Shown: piece after piece, positions 18,428-27,173 of the stretch
Layout of the letters: every line of letters begins with the position of its first letter
Numbering within the stretch: the first letter of the stretch is position 1
Origin: Oscillospiraceae bacterium
Lineage (GTDB): Bacteria; Bacillota; Clostridia; Oscillospirales; Ruminococcaceae
Assembly (NCBI GenBank): GCA_902363145.1
Contig: CABIZB010000003.1
Span: 360,268-424,267 of the forward strand
Direction: 5' to 3'
Length of the DNA: 64,000 nt
Program-made: the position numbers and the translations under genes
The notes under the pieces: generated by a model
The model's database searches: none
What the model saw: only the letters and a program-made list of their open reading frames with translations
Told to the model about the DNA's origin: nothing

Positions 18428-21400
18428 TCAGATAAGATCGTCTGAATCGTCGTGCATGAAGTCGGAATCATCGTCATCGTCCAGACTTCCGAAATCCTCT
18501 TCATCGTCGTCAACCAGCGAGAAGCCCTCGTCCAGATCGCCGTCGTTGAGATCGTCCTCGGTGTAGTGGCTGTCGTCTGAGGAAGAAAGATCCTCGTAAT
18601 CGTCAGCATCTGAAACAGGCTGTGGGATAACATCGTCGTCGTCCTCAAATGTGGACTTAAGATCGATCTCCTCGTTGTTTTCATCAAGAACACGGATATC
18701 AAGGCAGAGTGACTGGAATTCCTTGATAATAACCTTGAATGCCTCGGGGATACCGGGCTTGGGAACGTTCTGTCCCTTAACGATAGCCTCATAGGTCTTT
18801 ACACGGCCGACGGTATCATCGGACTTAACGGTAAGGATCTCCTGAAGAGTATAAGCTGCGCCGTAAGCCTCCAGCGCCCAAACTTCCATCTCTCCGAAAC
18901 GCTGACCGCCGAACTGAGCTTTACCGCCCAGAGGCTGCTGTGTTACGAGAGCGTAAGGACCTACAGAACGTGCGTGGATCTTATCATCAACAAGGTGGTG
19001 GAGCTTCAGGTAGTACATGATACCAACGGTAACTCTGTTATCGAAAGGCTCACCTGTACGTCCGTCACGAAGAACGATCTTGCCGTCCTCGTCCATGCCT
19101 GCTTCCTTGAAGCACTCACGGATATCCTCCTCGTGTGCGCCGTCGAATACAGGGGTCATTACCTTCCAGCCAAGCTTTCTTGCAGCCATACCGAGATGAA
19201 CTTCAAGCACCTGACCGATGTTCATACGTGAAGGTACACCCAGAGGGTTAAGAACGATATCCAGAGGAGTACCATCGGGAAGGAAAGGCATATCTTCGGA
19301 CTTAAGGATACGTGAAACGACACCCTTGTTACCGTGACGGCCCGCCATCTTATCGCCGACGGAGATCTTACGCTTCTGTGCGATATAGCATCTTACCAGC
19401 TTGTTAACTCCTGGAGAAAGCTCATCGCAGTTCTCACGGGTGAATATCTTGACATCGACAACAACGCCCGATTCGCCGTGGGGGACCTTCAGGGAGTTGT
19501 CTCTTACTTCCTTGGCCTTTTCACCGAAAATAGCTCTCAGAAGTCTTTCTTCAGCGGTAAGCTCGGTCTCTCCCTTAGGAGTTACCTTTCCGACGAGGAT
19601 ATCGCCGGCTCTTACCTCTGCACCGATACGAATGATACCACGGTCATCGAGGTCCTTAAGAGCGTCCTCACCAACGTTGGGGATATCTCTTGTGATGGTC
19701 TCGGCACCGAGCTTTGTATCTCTTTCCTCGATCTCATACTCTTCAATATGGATAGAGGTGTAAATATCTTCACGGACAACACGCTCGTTAAGAAGAACGG
19801 CGTCCTCGTAGTTGTAGCCTTCCCAGGTCATGAAGCCGATAAGAGCATTCTTACCGATAGCAAGCTCGCCGTTGCTGGTTGCGGGACCGTCCGCAAGGAC
19901 CTGACCAACGTGAACTTCCTCGCCCTTGTCAACGATAGGTCTCTGGTTTACGCAGGTACCCTGGTTGGAGCGCTTGAACTTGGTGAGCTTATAGGTATGA
20001 GTTGCGCCTGTGCCTTCCTTGACAACGACCTCGTCAGCGGAAACACGCTCAACAACACCGTCATGCTTGGAAACGATGCACACGCCTGAGTCAACAGCAG
20101 CCTTGTACTCCATACCTGTTCCAACGATAGGAGCTTCGGTCTTGAGAAGAGGCACAGCCTGACGCTGCATGTTCGCACCCATGAGGGCACGGTTAGCATC
20201 ATCGTTTTCCAAGAAGGGGATCATTGCAGTCGCAATGGAAACGACCATCTTAGGAGAAACGTCCATGTAGTCGATACGTTCTCTCTCGCACTCGAGGATC
20301 TGGTCTCTGTAACGGGCATTTACTCTGGGACGTGCAAACTTGCCTTCCTCGGTAAGAGGCTCGTTAGCCTGAGCAACGGTATAATTATCCTCTACATCGG
20401 CAGTCATATATACAACTTCATCGGTTACAATACCTGTAGCCTTATCCACCTTTCTGTAAGGTGCTTCGATGAAGCCGTACTCATTTATCCTTGCGAAAGA
20501 TGCAAGGTAGGAGATCAGACCGATGTTAGGTCCTTCAGGAGTCTCGATGGGGCACATTCTTCCGTAGTGGGAGTAGTGAACATCTCGAACCTCGAATCCT
20601 GCACGGTCTCTGGAAAGACCGCCGGGGCCCAGTGCGGAAAGACGTCTCTTATGAGTAAGCTCAGCAAGAGGGTTGTTCTGATCCATGAACTGTGACAGAG
20701 GCGAGGAGCCGAAGAACTCCTTGATAGCCGCAGTTATGGGACGGATATTGATAAGGCTCTGAGGTGTAATGGTCTCAACGTCCTGAGCCTGTGTGTTCAT
20801 TCTTTCACGAATGCTGCGCTCCATACGGGCAAAACCGATCCTGAACTGGTTCTGGAGCAGCTCACCAACGGAACGGATACGTCTGTTGCCAAGGTGGTCG
20901 ATATCGTCAACAGTACCAACGCCCTCGCAGAGGTTGATGAAGTAGCTGATCGTGGAGAAGATATCGTCAAGTGTGATGTGCTTGGGAACAAGCTCGTCAA
21001 CACGCTTCTTTACCATTTCCTCCAGCTCGTCCTTGTCGGCAGCGCTTTCAAGGATATCCTTCAGGACCTTGAAGGAAACAAGCTCGTTGATGCCGTACTG
21101 AGCGGTATCGAAATCAACATAGCCGTTGATATCTACCATGCCGTTGCCGATGACCTTGACTTCCTTTTCCTCAACACGGCTCATAGGCTCGCCGCCTGCG
21201 GGATTGGAATAGATCTCCTTGTGAACGACCTTCAGCCATACCTCGCTTACGCCTGCCTGCTGGATCTCCATAGCCTTGTCGTAGGAGAGAAGCTCTCCCT
21301 CGTCAGCCATGATCTCACCTGTCAGGGGGTTAGCGATAGGTCTTGCAACGTAGTGACCTGCGATTCTGGAGCCAACGCCCAGCTTCTTGTTGTACTTATA

Positions 21401-22222
21401 TCTTCCGAAACGGGAAAGATCATATCTCTTTGCATCGAAGAACAGCATATTCAGGTGAGAGATAGCGCTGTCAACTGTAGGAGGCTCGCCGGGGCGGAGC
21501 TTCTTATAAACCTCAAGAAGAGCTTCCTCGGTGTTCTTGGTAGCGTCCTTCTGGAGGATAGTCTGGCTAAGTCTCTCATCGTGGCCGAACATTTCCTCGA
21601 TCTCAGGGTCAGTTCCGACGCCGAGAGCACGGATAAATGTGGTAAGAGGTATCTTTCTGTTCTTATCGATACGAACATAAATAACATCGGCGGAGTCCAT
21701 CTCGTATTCGAGCCATGCGCCTCTGTTGGGGATAACTGTAGTCTTAAAAAGGTCCTTACCGGTCTTATCCTTTTCAAAGGAATAGTAAACGCCGGGTGAA
21801 CGGACCAGCTGTGATACGATAACACGCTCGGCGCCGTTGATAACAAAGGTGCCGCTTTCGGTCATAAGCGGGAAATCGCCCATGAACACTTCGTTTTCCT
21901 TAACGTCGCCGGTCTCCTTGTTCCAAAGGGTAGCCTTTACTCTGAGCGGAGCGGCGTAGGTAACGTCTCTTTCTTTACACTCCGCAACGGAATACTTAGG
22001 TGTTTCATCAAGATGATAATCGACAAAGTTAAGAACTAAGTTGCCGTTATAATCCGTGATAGCGGCAACGTCACGGAATACTTCTTTAAGTCCCTCCTCA
22101 AGAAACCATTTGTAGGAATTTTTCTGCACCTCGATAAGGTTTGGCATCTCCAGAGCTTCGTTGATCTTACCGAAGCTCATACGAGTGGTCTTGCCGAGCT
22201 GCACCGGCTTTACATTCACCAT
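18428..22222 (-). CDS. rpoB: DNA-directed RNA polymerase subunit beta, with acidic C-terminal tail
   Basis: 1264 aa from ATG at 22222 with AGGAGGAG 8 nt upstream; the frame to 22402 runs through the leader and is rejected. The rifampicin-site region is intact ([18 protein letters not shown], then LSALGPGG) and looks drug-sensitive. Core motifs include [16 protein letters not shown], the catalytic-centre [11 protein letters not shown], and [19 protein letters not shown] with which beta normally nears its end. After the normal terminus there is an extra tail of about 70 residues, of which about half are Asp or Glu. Confidence 0.98.
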   Translation of the reverse strand: MVNVKPVQLGKTTRMSFGKINEALEMPNLIEVQKNSYKWFLEEGLKEVFRDVAAITDYNGNLVLNFVDYHLDETPKYSVAECKERDVTYAAPLRVKATLWNKETGDVKENEVFMGDFPLMTESGTFVINGAERVIVSQLVRSPGVYYSFEKDKTGKDLFKTTVIPNRGAWLEYEMDSADVIYVRIDKNRKIPLTTFIRALGVGTDPEIEEMFGHDERLSQTILQKDATKNTEEALLEVYKKLRPGEPPTVDSAISHLNMLFFDAKRYDLSRFGRYKYNKKLGVGSRIAGHYVARPIANPLTGEIMADEGELLSYDKAMEIQQAGVSEVWLKVVHKEIYSNPAGGEPMSRVEEKEVKVIGNGMVDINGYVDFDTAQYGINELVSFKVLKDILESAADKDELEEMVKKRVDELVPKHITLDDIFSTISYFINLCEGVGTVDDIDHLGNRRIRSVGELLQNQFRIGFARMERSIRERMNTQAQDVETITPQSLINIRPITAAIKEFFGSSPLSQFMDQNNPLAELTHKRRLSALGPGGLSRDRAGFEVRDVHYSHYGRMCPIETPEGPNIGLISYLASFARINEYGFIEAPYRKVDKATGIVTDEVVYMTADVEDNYTVAQANEPLTEEGKFARPRVNARYRDQILECERERIDYMDVSPKMVVSIATAMIPFLENDDANRALMGANMQRQAVPLLKTEAPIVGTGMEYKAAVDSGVCIVSKHDGVVERVSADEVVVKEGTGATHTYKLTKFKRSNQGTCVNQRPIVDKGEEVHVGQVLADGPATSNGELAIGKNALIGFMTWEGYNYEDAVLLNERVVREDIYTSIHIEEYEIEERDTKLGAETITRDIPNVGEDALKDLDDRGIIRIGAEVRAGDILVGKVTPKGETELTAEERLLRAIFGEKAKEVRDNSLKVPHGESGVVVDVKIFTRENCDELSPGVNKLVRCYIAQKRKISVGDKMAGRHGNKGVVSRILKSEDMPFLPDGTPLDIVLNPLGVPSRMNIGQVLEVHLGMAARKLGWKVMTPVFDGAHEEDIRECFKEAGMDEDGKIVLRDGRTGEPFDNRVTVGIMYYLKLHHLVDDKIHARSVGPYALVTQQPLGGKAQFGGQRFGEMEVWALEAYGAAYTLQEILTVKSDDTVGRVKTYEAIVKGQNVPKPGIPEAFKVIIKEFQSLCLDIRVLDENNEEIDLKSTFEDDDDVIPQPVSDADDYEDLSSSDDSHYTEDDLNDGDLDEGFSLVDDDEEDFGSLDDDDDSDFMHDDSDDLI

Positions 22223-22422
22223 AGGCGGACTCCTCCTCATAATTTTAGAAGAAATAATGTCTATCTTTGCCCTTACAAAGATTATTGGCTTAAAAAACGA
22301 TTCTGAAACTGCGCCGCATAACGTTTTTACGCAGCTGCCGCAGTGTCGGCAAAACAAGCCATGATAAGCATAAGCCGCAATTAACTTTAGTAAAACAGGC
22401 ATAAGTTTACATTATGATACAG
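22223..22422 (-). promoter_or_regulatory. 200-nt 5' leader of rpoBC
   Basis: Between the rpoB promoter and its ribosome site lies a leader of about 200 nt. It can form a hairpin around CTGCGGCAGCTGCG and contains a TCGTTTTTT stretch, but I see no convincing terminator or known riboswitch. rplJ and rplL, the usual upstream neighbours, are absent here. Confidence 0.4.
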
Positions 22423-22428
22423 TATATT

Positions 22429-22457
22429 ATTATATAACATCTGTCAGCCCTTGTCAA
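22429..22457 (-). promoter_or_regulatory. Consensus promoter of rpoBC
   Basis: Minus-strand TTGACA (22452-22457), 17 nt, TATAAT (22429-22434): an exact consensus promoter about 200 nt upstream of rpoB. Confidence 0.9.
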
Positions 22458-22548
22458 GGGATTTCTTTCTCATTTCCTCAGATTTTACATTTTGTACAAT
22501 TCCGTTGGTATAAATATTAACACCATTGCGCAATTACACATAAACAAT

Positions 22549-22584
22549 AAGAGGACTTCGGACAATTTGTTCCGAAATCCTCTT
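22549..22584 (-). terminator. Terminator-like hairpin after fic
   Basis: AAGAGGA-TTCGGA and TCCGAA-TCCTCTT arms with one mismatch are followed on the minus strand by TATTGTTTATG, 21 nt after the fic stop. It would separate the fic operon from rpoB. Confidence 0.65.
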
Positions 22585-22605
22585 GAATTTATATGATCTA
22601 TAAAT

Positions 22606-23208
22606 TCACCTGTCAATTTTTCCAATCAACTCTATATTCTCTGCAAAGAAATCAACAAGGTGATCCATTACCCCCTGAGCTGCAAATATAGTTGCTATGG
22701 TCAAATAATCCTTGTCGCAATTATAAAAGTCAATACTATATCCAATGTTTTTAAGTAATGCGGATATAAAAGCTTTTTCAGTCCTTCCATTGCCTTCTCT
22801 GAAAGGGTGAAGAATATTGAGACTATCAAAAAGCTCAGCAATACAGCTTGGAAGCTCCCGCTCTGAAACATCTTTATAATAATTATTATGTTTAAGCTTA
22901 TGAAAAATAGCTTCCCCTGTTTCACGGATAAATTCATAAGGGCAGAAACAAGTCCCCTTTTTGGAAATATTTGTGGTACGTATCTGACCTGCCCAATCAT
23001 ATATATCCTGAAACAAATATTTGTGAATGGATAAATAAAAGTCAAAATCCACATTTTCAAACTTTATACCATTCTCTAATTCCATTAGCCGCATTGCCGA
23101 ATAGTAGCTTTCCGCCTGCATTAACGTCCGGTCATCACGTATGCCAAGTTTATTTATAAGAACAGCTGAATTCGGGTAACAATTTGCAGTTGTAGGGTCA
23201 TAAGGCAT
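22606..23208 (-). CDS. fic: Fic-domain protein, probable toxin (AMP transferase)
   Basis: 200 aa, a Fic fold with motif HPFREGNGRTEK (residues 134-145). The catalytic His, the phosphate-anchoring GNGR and the acidic metal ligand are present; the last motif residue, often Arg, is Lys. An N-terminal IYDWAGQIRT segment and the FIRETGEAIFHKL helix are also typical of the BepA/VbhT class. The family transfers AMP from ATP to target hydroxyls (gyrase and topoisomerase IV for VbhT). Its start overlaps the preceding gene by 11 nt, and that gene encodes a VbhA-like inhibitor, so this is most likely a type II toxin-antitoxin pair. The target is not shown by the sequence. Confidence 0.88.
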   Translation of the reverse strand: MPYDPTTANCYPNSAVLINKLGIRDDRTLMQAESYYSAMRLMELENGIKFENVDFDFYLSIHKYLFQDIYDWAGQIRTTNISKKGTCFCPYEFIRETGEAIFHKLKHNNYYKDVSERELPSCIAELFDSLNILHPFREGNGRTEKAFISALLKNIGYSIDFYNCDKDYLTIATIFAAQGVMDHLVDFFAENIELIGKIDR

Positions 23209-23428
23209 TGGCTTTTCTTATCCTTTCCTCAGACATCTTTTTTAGGCTTTCTGCCAGTTCCGACTTTTTAAGTCTGCCGTCAAAAAGCCGCATACATATA
23301 TCCTTGTCCTTTTCGGAAAAGCAATACCCTTCCATTTCAACTATAGCCACCGCATTATCCAGCAGCTTCCTTTTTTCATCATTGGTCGCCGCTTTCTTTT
23401 CAACTACCACAAGAGCACCTCCAGTCAT
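23198..23428 (-). CDS. VbhA-like antitoxin of the Fic protein
   Basis: 76 aa, all-helical, placed directly upstream of and overlapping fic, as in VbhA/VbhT modules. The inhibitory helix motif of the family, (S/T)xxxE(G/N), has a near match in AIVEMEG, where the position normally held by Ser or Thr is Ile and the Glu-Gly is kept. The following CFSEKDKDICMRLFDGRL helix fits the three-helix antitoxin. ATG at 23428 overlaps the comM stop (ATGA); a GTG at 23410 with GGAGG 7 nt upstream is a good alternative start giving 70 aa. Confidence 0.75.
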   Translation of the reverse strand: MTGGALVVVEKKAATNDEKRKLLDNAVAIVEMEGYCFSEKDKDICMRLFDGRLKKSELAESLKKMSEERIRKANAL

Positions 23429-24951
23429 TCACTCCAGTATTTCCTGTCAAGGCTCCTGAACTGAACGGCACGGGCGATATGGCTCTTGCCGATGACCTCT
23501 TCGCCCTCCATGTCCGCAACAGTTCTTGCCACCTTTAAAATGCGGTCATATGCCCTGGCGGAAAGTCCCATTTTCTCAAAAACATTTTTGAGCATAACGC
23601 TTGCCTCATCTGTCATGGGGCAGACATCGTGCAGGATATCGGGAGTGATCATTGCATTGCAGGTGATGTCTGTTCCCGCAAAACGCTTCTGCTGGATCTC
23701 TCTTGCCGCCTGAACACGCTCTCTTATGGCTTCAGAGGATTCTTCTTTCGCCCCCGAGGACAGATGCTCATACTCAACAGGAGCCACTTCAACCTGAATA
23801 TCGAACCGATCGAGCAAGGGGCCGCTTATGCGGTTTATGTAAGCGTGAGCCTGCTTTTTGCCGCAGATGCACTTGCGTGTGGGGTGTCCGAAATATCCGC
23901 AGGGACAGGGATTCATGGCAGCCACCAGCATGAACGAGCATGGATATGTCACCGTGCCCGATGCCCTTGAAATAGTAACCTGCTTGTCCTCCAGAGGCTG
24001 GCGGAGTATCTCCAACGCCTGACGTGAAAACTCGGGCAGCTCATCAAGAAAAAGTATGCCGTTGTGCGCAAGGGATATCTCACCCGGGCGTGGTATGGTT
24101 CCGCCGCCTGAAAGTCCCGCACCCGAAATGGTGTGGTGAGGCGAGCGGAAAGGCCTTTTTGTCACCAGCGGGTTTTCCTTTGAAACAAGCCCGCAGACAG
24201 AATGTATGTTCGTCGTCTCGATGGACTCCTTAAAAGTCATTGCAGGCATTATGGTGGAAAGCCTTTTTGCCAGCATGGACTTTCCGCTTCCCGGCGGCCC
24301 GATCATAATCAAATTATGACCGCCGGCAGCCGCATATTCCATTGCCTTTTTAGCCGTCTGCTGACCCTTTACATCGGCAAAATCCACCGTATCAAAGCGT
24401 TTTTCGGGCAGCACCTCATATTTTCTCTGGGGAATAAGCACCGCTTCCCTGTTGAAATGCCCGATAAGCTCGGAAACATTGTCGATGCCGTAAACAGTCA
24501 CGCCCTCCACAACGCTTGCCTCATAGGCATTGGCAGAGGGAACGAAAACCGTGTCAAAGCCCGATCTTTCAGCGCACAGCACCATAGGCAGAACGCCGTT
24601 CACATGGCGCACGTCACCGTTCAGCGAAACCTCTCCGATAAAAGCGGTCTTGTCGATATTTTCCTCTATATTGCCCGTTATTTTGAGCAGCGCCGCAAAA
24701 ATGGCAAGGTCGTGCATACTTCCCGTCTTTTTAGTGTCCGCAGGAGCAAGGTTCACTATCACCCTTGCCAGAGGAAAGGAAATGCCCGCACTCCTGAAAG
24801 CCGCTCTTATTCTTTCACGGCTCTCCTTGACGGAAGTATCCGCCAGACCTACTATATCAAAGCATGGCGTTCCCCTGCTGACCTCCGTTTCGACCTCAAC
24901 GGGAAAGGCGTTCAGACCGAAAAGCCCCAGACTGTTTACCTTGGCAAACAT
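23425..24951 (-). CDS. comM: YifB/ComM family Mg-chelatase-like AAA+ ATPase
   Basis: 508 aa. An N-terminal Lon-like S5 domain (begins MFAKVNSLGLFGLNAFPVEV) precedes an AAA+ core with Walker A GPPGSGKSM and Walker B ILFLDELPEF, a CPCGYFGHPTRKC zinc-like insert, and a C-terminal Mg-chelatase region. ComM helicases promote branch migration during recombination of incoming DNA. GGAGGGATAAT precedes the start. The gene sits 12 nt after the hydrolase gene and overlaps the antitoxin gene, so the toxin-antitoxin pair is transcribed as the tail of this operon. Confidence 0.93.
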   Translation of the reverse strand: MFAKVNSLGLFGLNAFPVEVETEVSRGTPCFDIVGLADTSVKESRERIRAAFRSAGISFPLARVIVNLAPADTKKTGSMHDLAIFAALLKITGNIEENIDKTAFIGEVSLNGDVRHVNGVLPMVLCAERSGFDTVFVPSANAYEASVVEGVTVYGIDNVSELIGHFNREAVLIPQRKYEVLPEKRFDTVDFADVKGQQTAKKAMEYAAAGGHNLIMIGPPGSGKSMLAKRLSTIMPAMTFKESIETTNIHSVCGLVSKENPLVTKRPFRSPHHTISGAGLSGGGTIPRPGEISLAHNGILFLDELPEFSRQALEILRQPLEDKQVTISRASGTVTYPCSFMLVAAMNPCPCGYFGHPTRKCICGKKQAHAYINRISGPLLDRFDIQVEVAPVEYEHLSSGAKEESSEAIRERVQAAREIQQKRFAGTDITCNAMITPDILHDVCPMTDEASVMLKNVFEKMGLSARAYDRILKVARTVADMEGEEVIGKSHIARAVQFRSLDRKYWSE

Positions 24952-24963
24952 ATTATCCCTCCG

Positions 24964-25902
24964 TTAACCCAGCTTTTCTTCCAGCCAGTCGGAAATGTTT
25001 TTATAAACCTCCAGGCGGTTTGTCTCGTTGAGCAGCTCATGGCGGCAGCCGTCCCAGAGCTTCAGCTCAACATCATCGAAGCCGTGGCGTTCCATGCGCC
25101 TGAATATCTGCATAACTCCCCTGCCGAAGGTTCCCACAGGGTCGTCTGTTCCGCCCATGATAAGCACAGGCAGGTCATGGCGCACCTTGTTGTACCATGA
25201 ACGGTCGGAGCAGTACTGCACCAGCATGAAAAGATCCCTGAAAGCAGAAGATGTAAAGATAAAGTTGCACTTCTTGTCCGCAACATAGCTTGCCACAACG
25301 TTTTCATCACGGGATATCCAGTCAAATTCAGTCCGCTTGTCATCGACCATAACGTTGCTCATGCCGAAAAGCAGATGATTTATCTTTCTCGAACGGCTCT
25401 TTACACCGTGGAGCATTATCTCCGAATCAGCCAGAGCGATGCCGAAAGGCAGGGCAGGGTGAATGCCCACAGTTCCCAGCAGAATTGCTCCGTCCGTATC
25501 ACCGCTGTACTTGCCCAGAACGCAGCGGACAATGATAGAACCCATGGAGTGACCGAGGAAATAGTGAGGTACATCGCCGAATATAGACTTTCCGATAAGC
25601 TGTACCTTTCTTACGTCCTTTAGCAGATATATCCAGCCGTCCTCCAAAGCAAAATAGCCCAGATCGTCATTGTCCGAAACGGAATTGCCGTGACCCAGAT
25701 GGTCGTTTGCGATAACCGCATAGCCCAGTCCGCAAAGGTAGTCGATAAAATGCTCGTATCTGCCGATGTACTCGCACATTCCGTGACAGATCTGGATAAG
25801 CGCCTTGGGCTTCCGTGCAGGCTCGGGGGTGTAGATGTAATAAGCTATCCTGTCAACTCCGTTGGAGCTTTTGAAAAAGTGTTCTGATTTATTAAAGTTC
25901 AT
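24964..25902 (-). CDS. Alpha/beta hydrolase, lysophospholipase or monoacylglycerol lipase type
   Basis: 312 aa, cytoplasmic, with the serine hydrolase lid family layout: oxyanion HGMCEYIGRY, GHGNS, nucleophile elbow GHSMGS, and a late acid (GGTDDPVG) and His (GCRHELLNE). The family hydrolyses lysophospholipids or monoacylglycerols, but the real substrate is not evident. It is 15 nt downstream of the tyrosine recombinase gene and 12 nt upstream of comM, in one operon. Confidence 0.85.
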   Translation of the reverse strand: MNFNKSEHFFKSSNGVDRIAYYIYTPEPARKPKALIQICHGMCEYIGRYEHFIDYLCGLGYAVIANDHLGHGNSVSDNDDLGYFALEDGWIYLLKDVRKVQLIGKSIFGDVPHYFLGHSMGSIIVRCVLGKYSGDTDGAILLGTVGIHPALPFGIALADSEIMLHGVKSRSRKINHLLFGMSNVMVDDKRTEFDWISRDENVVASYVADKKCNFIFTSSAFRDLFMLVQYCSDRSWYNKVRHDLPVLIMGGTDDPVGTFGRGVMQIFRRMERHGFDDVELKLWDGCRHELLNETNRLEVYKNISDWLEEKLG

Positions 25903-25917
25903 ACCGATCCGCCCTTT

Positions 25918-26892
25918 CTATTTTTTCATTTTAAAGCCCTCGTCCGAAAGAGGGTTTGATTCCATGGCAGTGCGCACGTTATCGTTGGTAAGGTGGGTGT
26001 ATATCTCCGTGGTGGAAACGCTGGCGTGACCCAGTATTTCTTTGAGCACCATAGGGTCAACGTTGCCGTACTGATACATAAGTGTAGCCGCCGTGTGCCT
26101 GAGCTTATGGGTGGAAAGTCCCCTGTTGCCCATGCCTATGCGGTCGATAGCGTTCGTAACTATCTGCTCCACACGCCTGTTGCTGATGCGTGTCTTTCGC
26201 TTTGAGAGGAAAAGCGCATCTGTGGGAGCCTCAGGGCGGGCTGCAAGATACTGGCGTATAGCCTCTGCACAGCCGTTGTTTATGTGGATTATCCTTTCCT
26301 TGTTGCCCTTTCCCAGCAGTCTCATGCTGCGGTCGTCCAGGTCTATGTCGGTGATGTTCAGTCCCACAAGCTCGGAAAGCCTCATGCCGCAGTTAAGGAA
26401 AAGCATAAGGATACAAAAATCACGCTCGTAGAAATCTGATGCGGGGCTTACGTTTTCCAGCAGCTTTCTGCTCTCGTCCAGACCCAGATATTTGGGTTGA
26501 GCCTTTTTGGGAGAAGGAACGTCCAGCTGTTCCACAGGATTGTTTTCCAGATGAAAGCTTGTGAGCTTGTTGTTGCACAGCGCCTTGTAAAATCCCTTTA
26601 TGGCAGATATCTTTCTTGCCCTGGTCTTGTCGTTGTTGCCCCTCTCCTCGGCGGAGAAGTTAAGATACTCGTAAACGTCCGCCAGAGTTATCCCTGCCAC
26701 AGCAGAAAAGGGTACATCTGCTATTATGTCGCAGTTTTCGGCGGATATTATATTTTCCTTGATATATCTGAGAAAAAGCCGCAGGTCGATATAATACGAT
26801 TCGATAGTTTTTTCCGAACGGTTTCTTATGACCCTCAGGTAAAAAATATACTCTTTAAGATAGGGAGGGCAGTCCTTCATATCCACAGCCAC
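25918..26892 (-). CDS. Tyrosine recombinase (XerC/XerD-like)
   Basis: 324 aa. The N-terminal SAM-like core-binding domain (about 10-115) is followed by the catalytic domain with all active residues: Arg in GMRLSELVGL, Lys in GKGNKER, HKLRHTAATLMY, LGHASVSTTEIYTH with the Tyr nucleophile. Length and domain order fit chromosomal Xer proteins rather than phage integrases, and no excision partner is nearby. GTG at 26892 is used because AGAGGTGA lies 7 nt upstream; the ATG at 26880 has no ribosome site. A consensus-like promoter lies 31 nt upstream and a 95-bp tandem repeat begins just beyond it. Confidence 0.88.
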   Translation of the reverse strand: MAVDMKDCPPYLKEYIFYLRVIRNRSEKTIESYYIDLRLFLRYIKENIISAENCDIIADVPFSAVAGITLADVYEYLNFSAEERGNNDKTRARKISAIKGFYKALCNNKLTSFHLENNPVEQLDVPSPKKAQPKYLGLDESRKLLENVSPASDFYERDFCILMLFLNCGMRLSELVGLNITDIDLDDRSMRLLGKGNKERIIHINNGCAEAIRQYLAARPEAPTDALFLSKRKTRISNRRVEQIVTNAIDRIGMGNRGLSTHKLRHTAATLMYQYGNVDPMVLKEILGHASVSTTEIYTHLTNDNVRTAMESNPLSDEGFKMKK

Positions 26893-26922
26893 AGCATTTC
26901 ACCTCTTCATTGTTTTTATATA

Positions 26923-26951
26923 ATTTTAACATACCTGACCTTTTATGTCAA
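26923..26951 (-). promoter_or_regulatory. Promoter of the recombinase operon
   Basis: Minus-strand TTGACA (26946-26951), 17 nt, TAAAAT (26923-26928). The -35 box lies 5 bp from the edge of the 95-bp tandem repeat and inside a palindrome-like AGCAGCG-TGT-CGCTGCT context (26951-26967). Confidence 0.85.
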
Positions 26952-26955
26952 GCAG

Positions 26956-27157
26956 CGTGTCGCTGCTGCCACCTCGTTAGTATTTTTGTGCTGAATATTT
27001 CATTGGCAGCCCGGTAACTAAAGGTTGGCTCAAACATTTAAATTTGTCGGCGTGTCGCTGCTGCCACCTCGTTAGTATTTTTGTGCTGAACATTTCATTT
27101 GCAGCCCGGTAACTAAAGTTTGGCACAAACATTTAAATTTATCGGCGTGTCGCTGCT
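26956..27157. repeat. 95-bp tandem direct repeat, two copies plus 12 bp
   Basis: Copy 1 is 26956-27050 and copy 2 is 27051-27145; they differ at about five positions. A third copy stops after 12 bp (27146-27157). Each unit starts CGTGTCGCTGCTGCCACC and contains GCTGCC...GGCAGC complements and TAACTAAA. It lies between the LRR lipoprotein gene and the recombinase promoter and encodes no credible ORF. Confidence 0.92.
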
Positions 27158-27173
27158 TTTGCACAGGCAGAAT

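Noticed and set aside
22223..22402. 60-codon N-terminal extension of rpoB or leader peptide
   Set aside because: Starts too close to the expected transcription start, has no ribosome site, and is unlike beta-subunit N-termini.
25918..26892. Phage or integrative-element integrase
   Set aside because: No excisionase, phage genes, tRNA target or attachment repeats are nearby, and the protein has chromosomal Xer length and neighbours.
26956..27157. CRISPR array
   Set aside because: Two adjacent 95-bp copies with no spacers and no cas genes; this is a tandem repeat.
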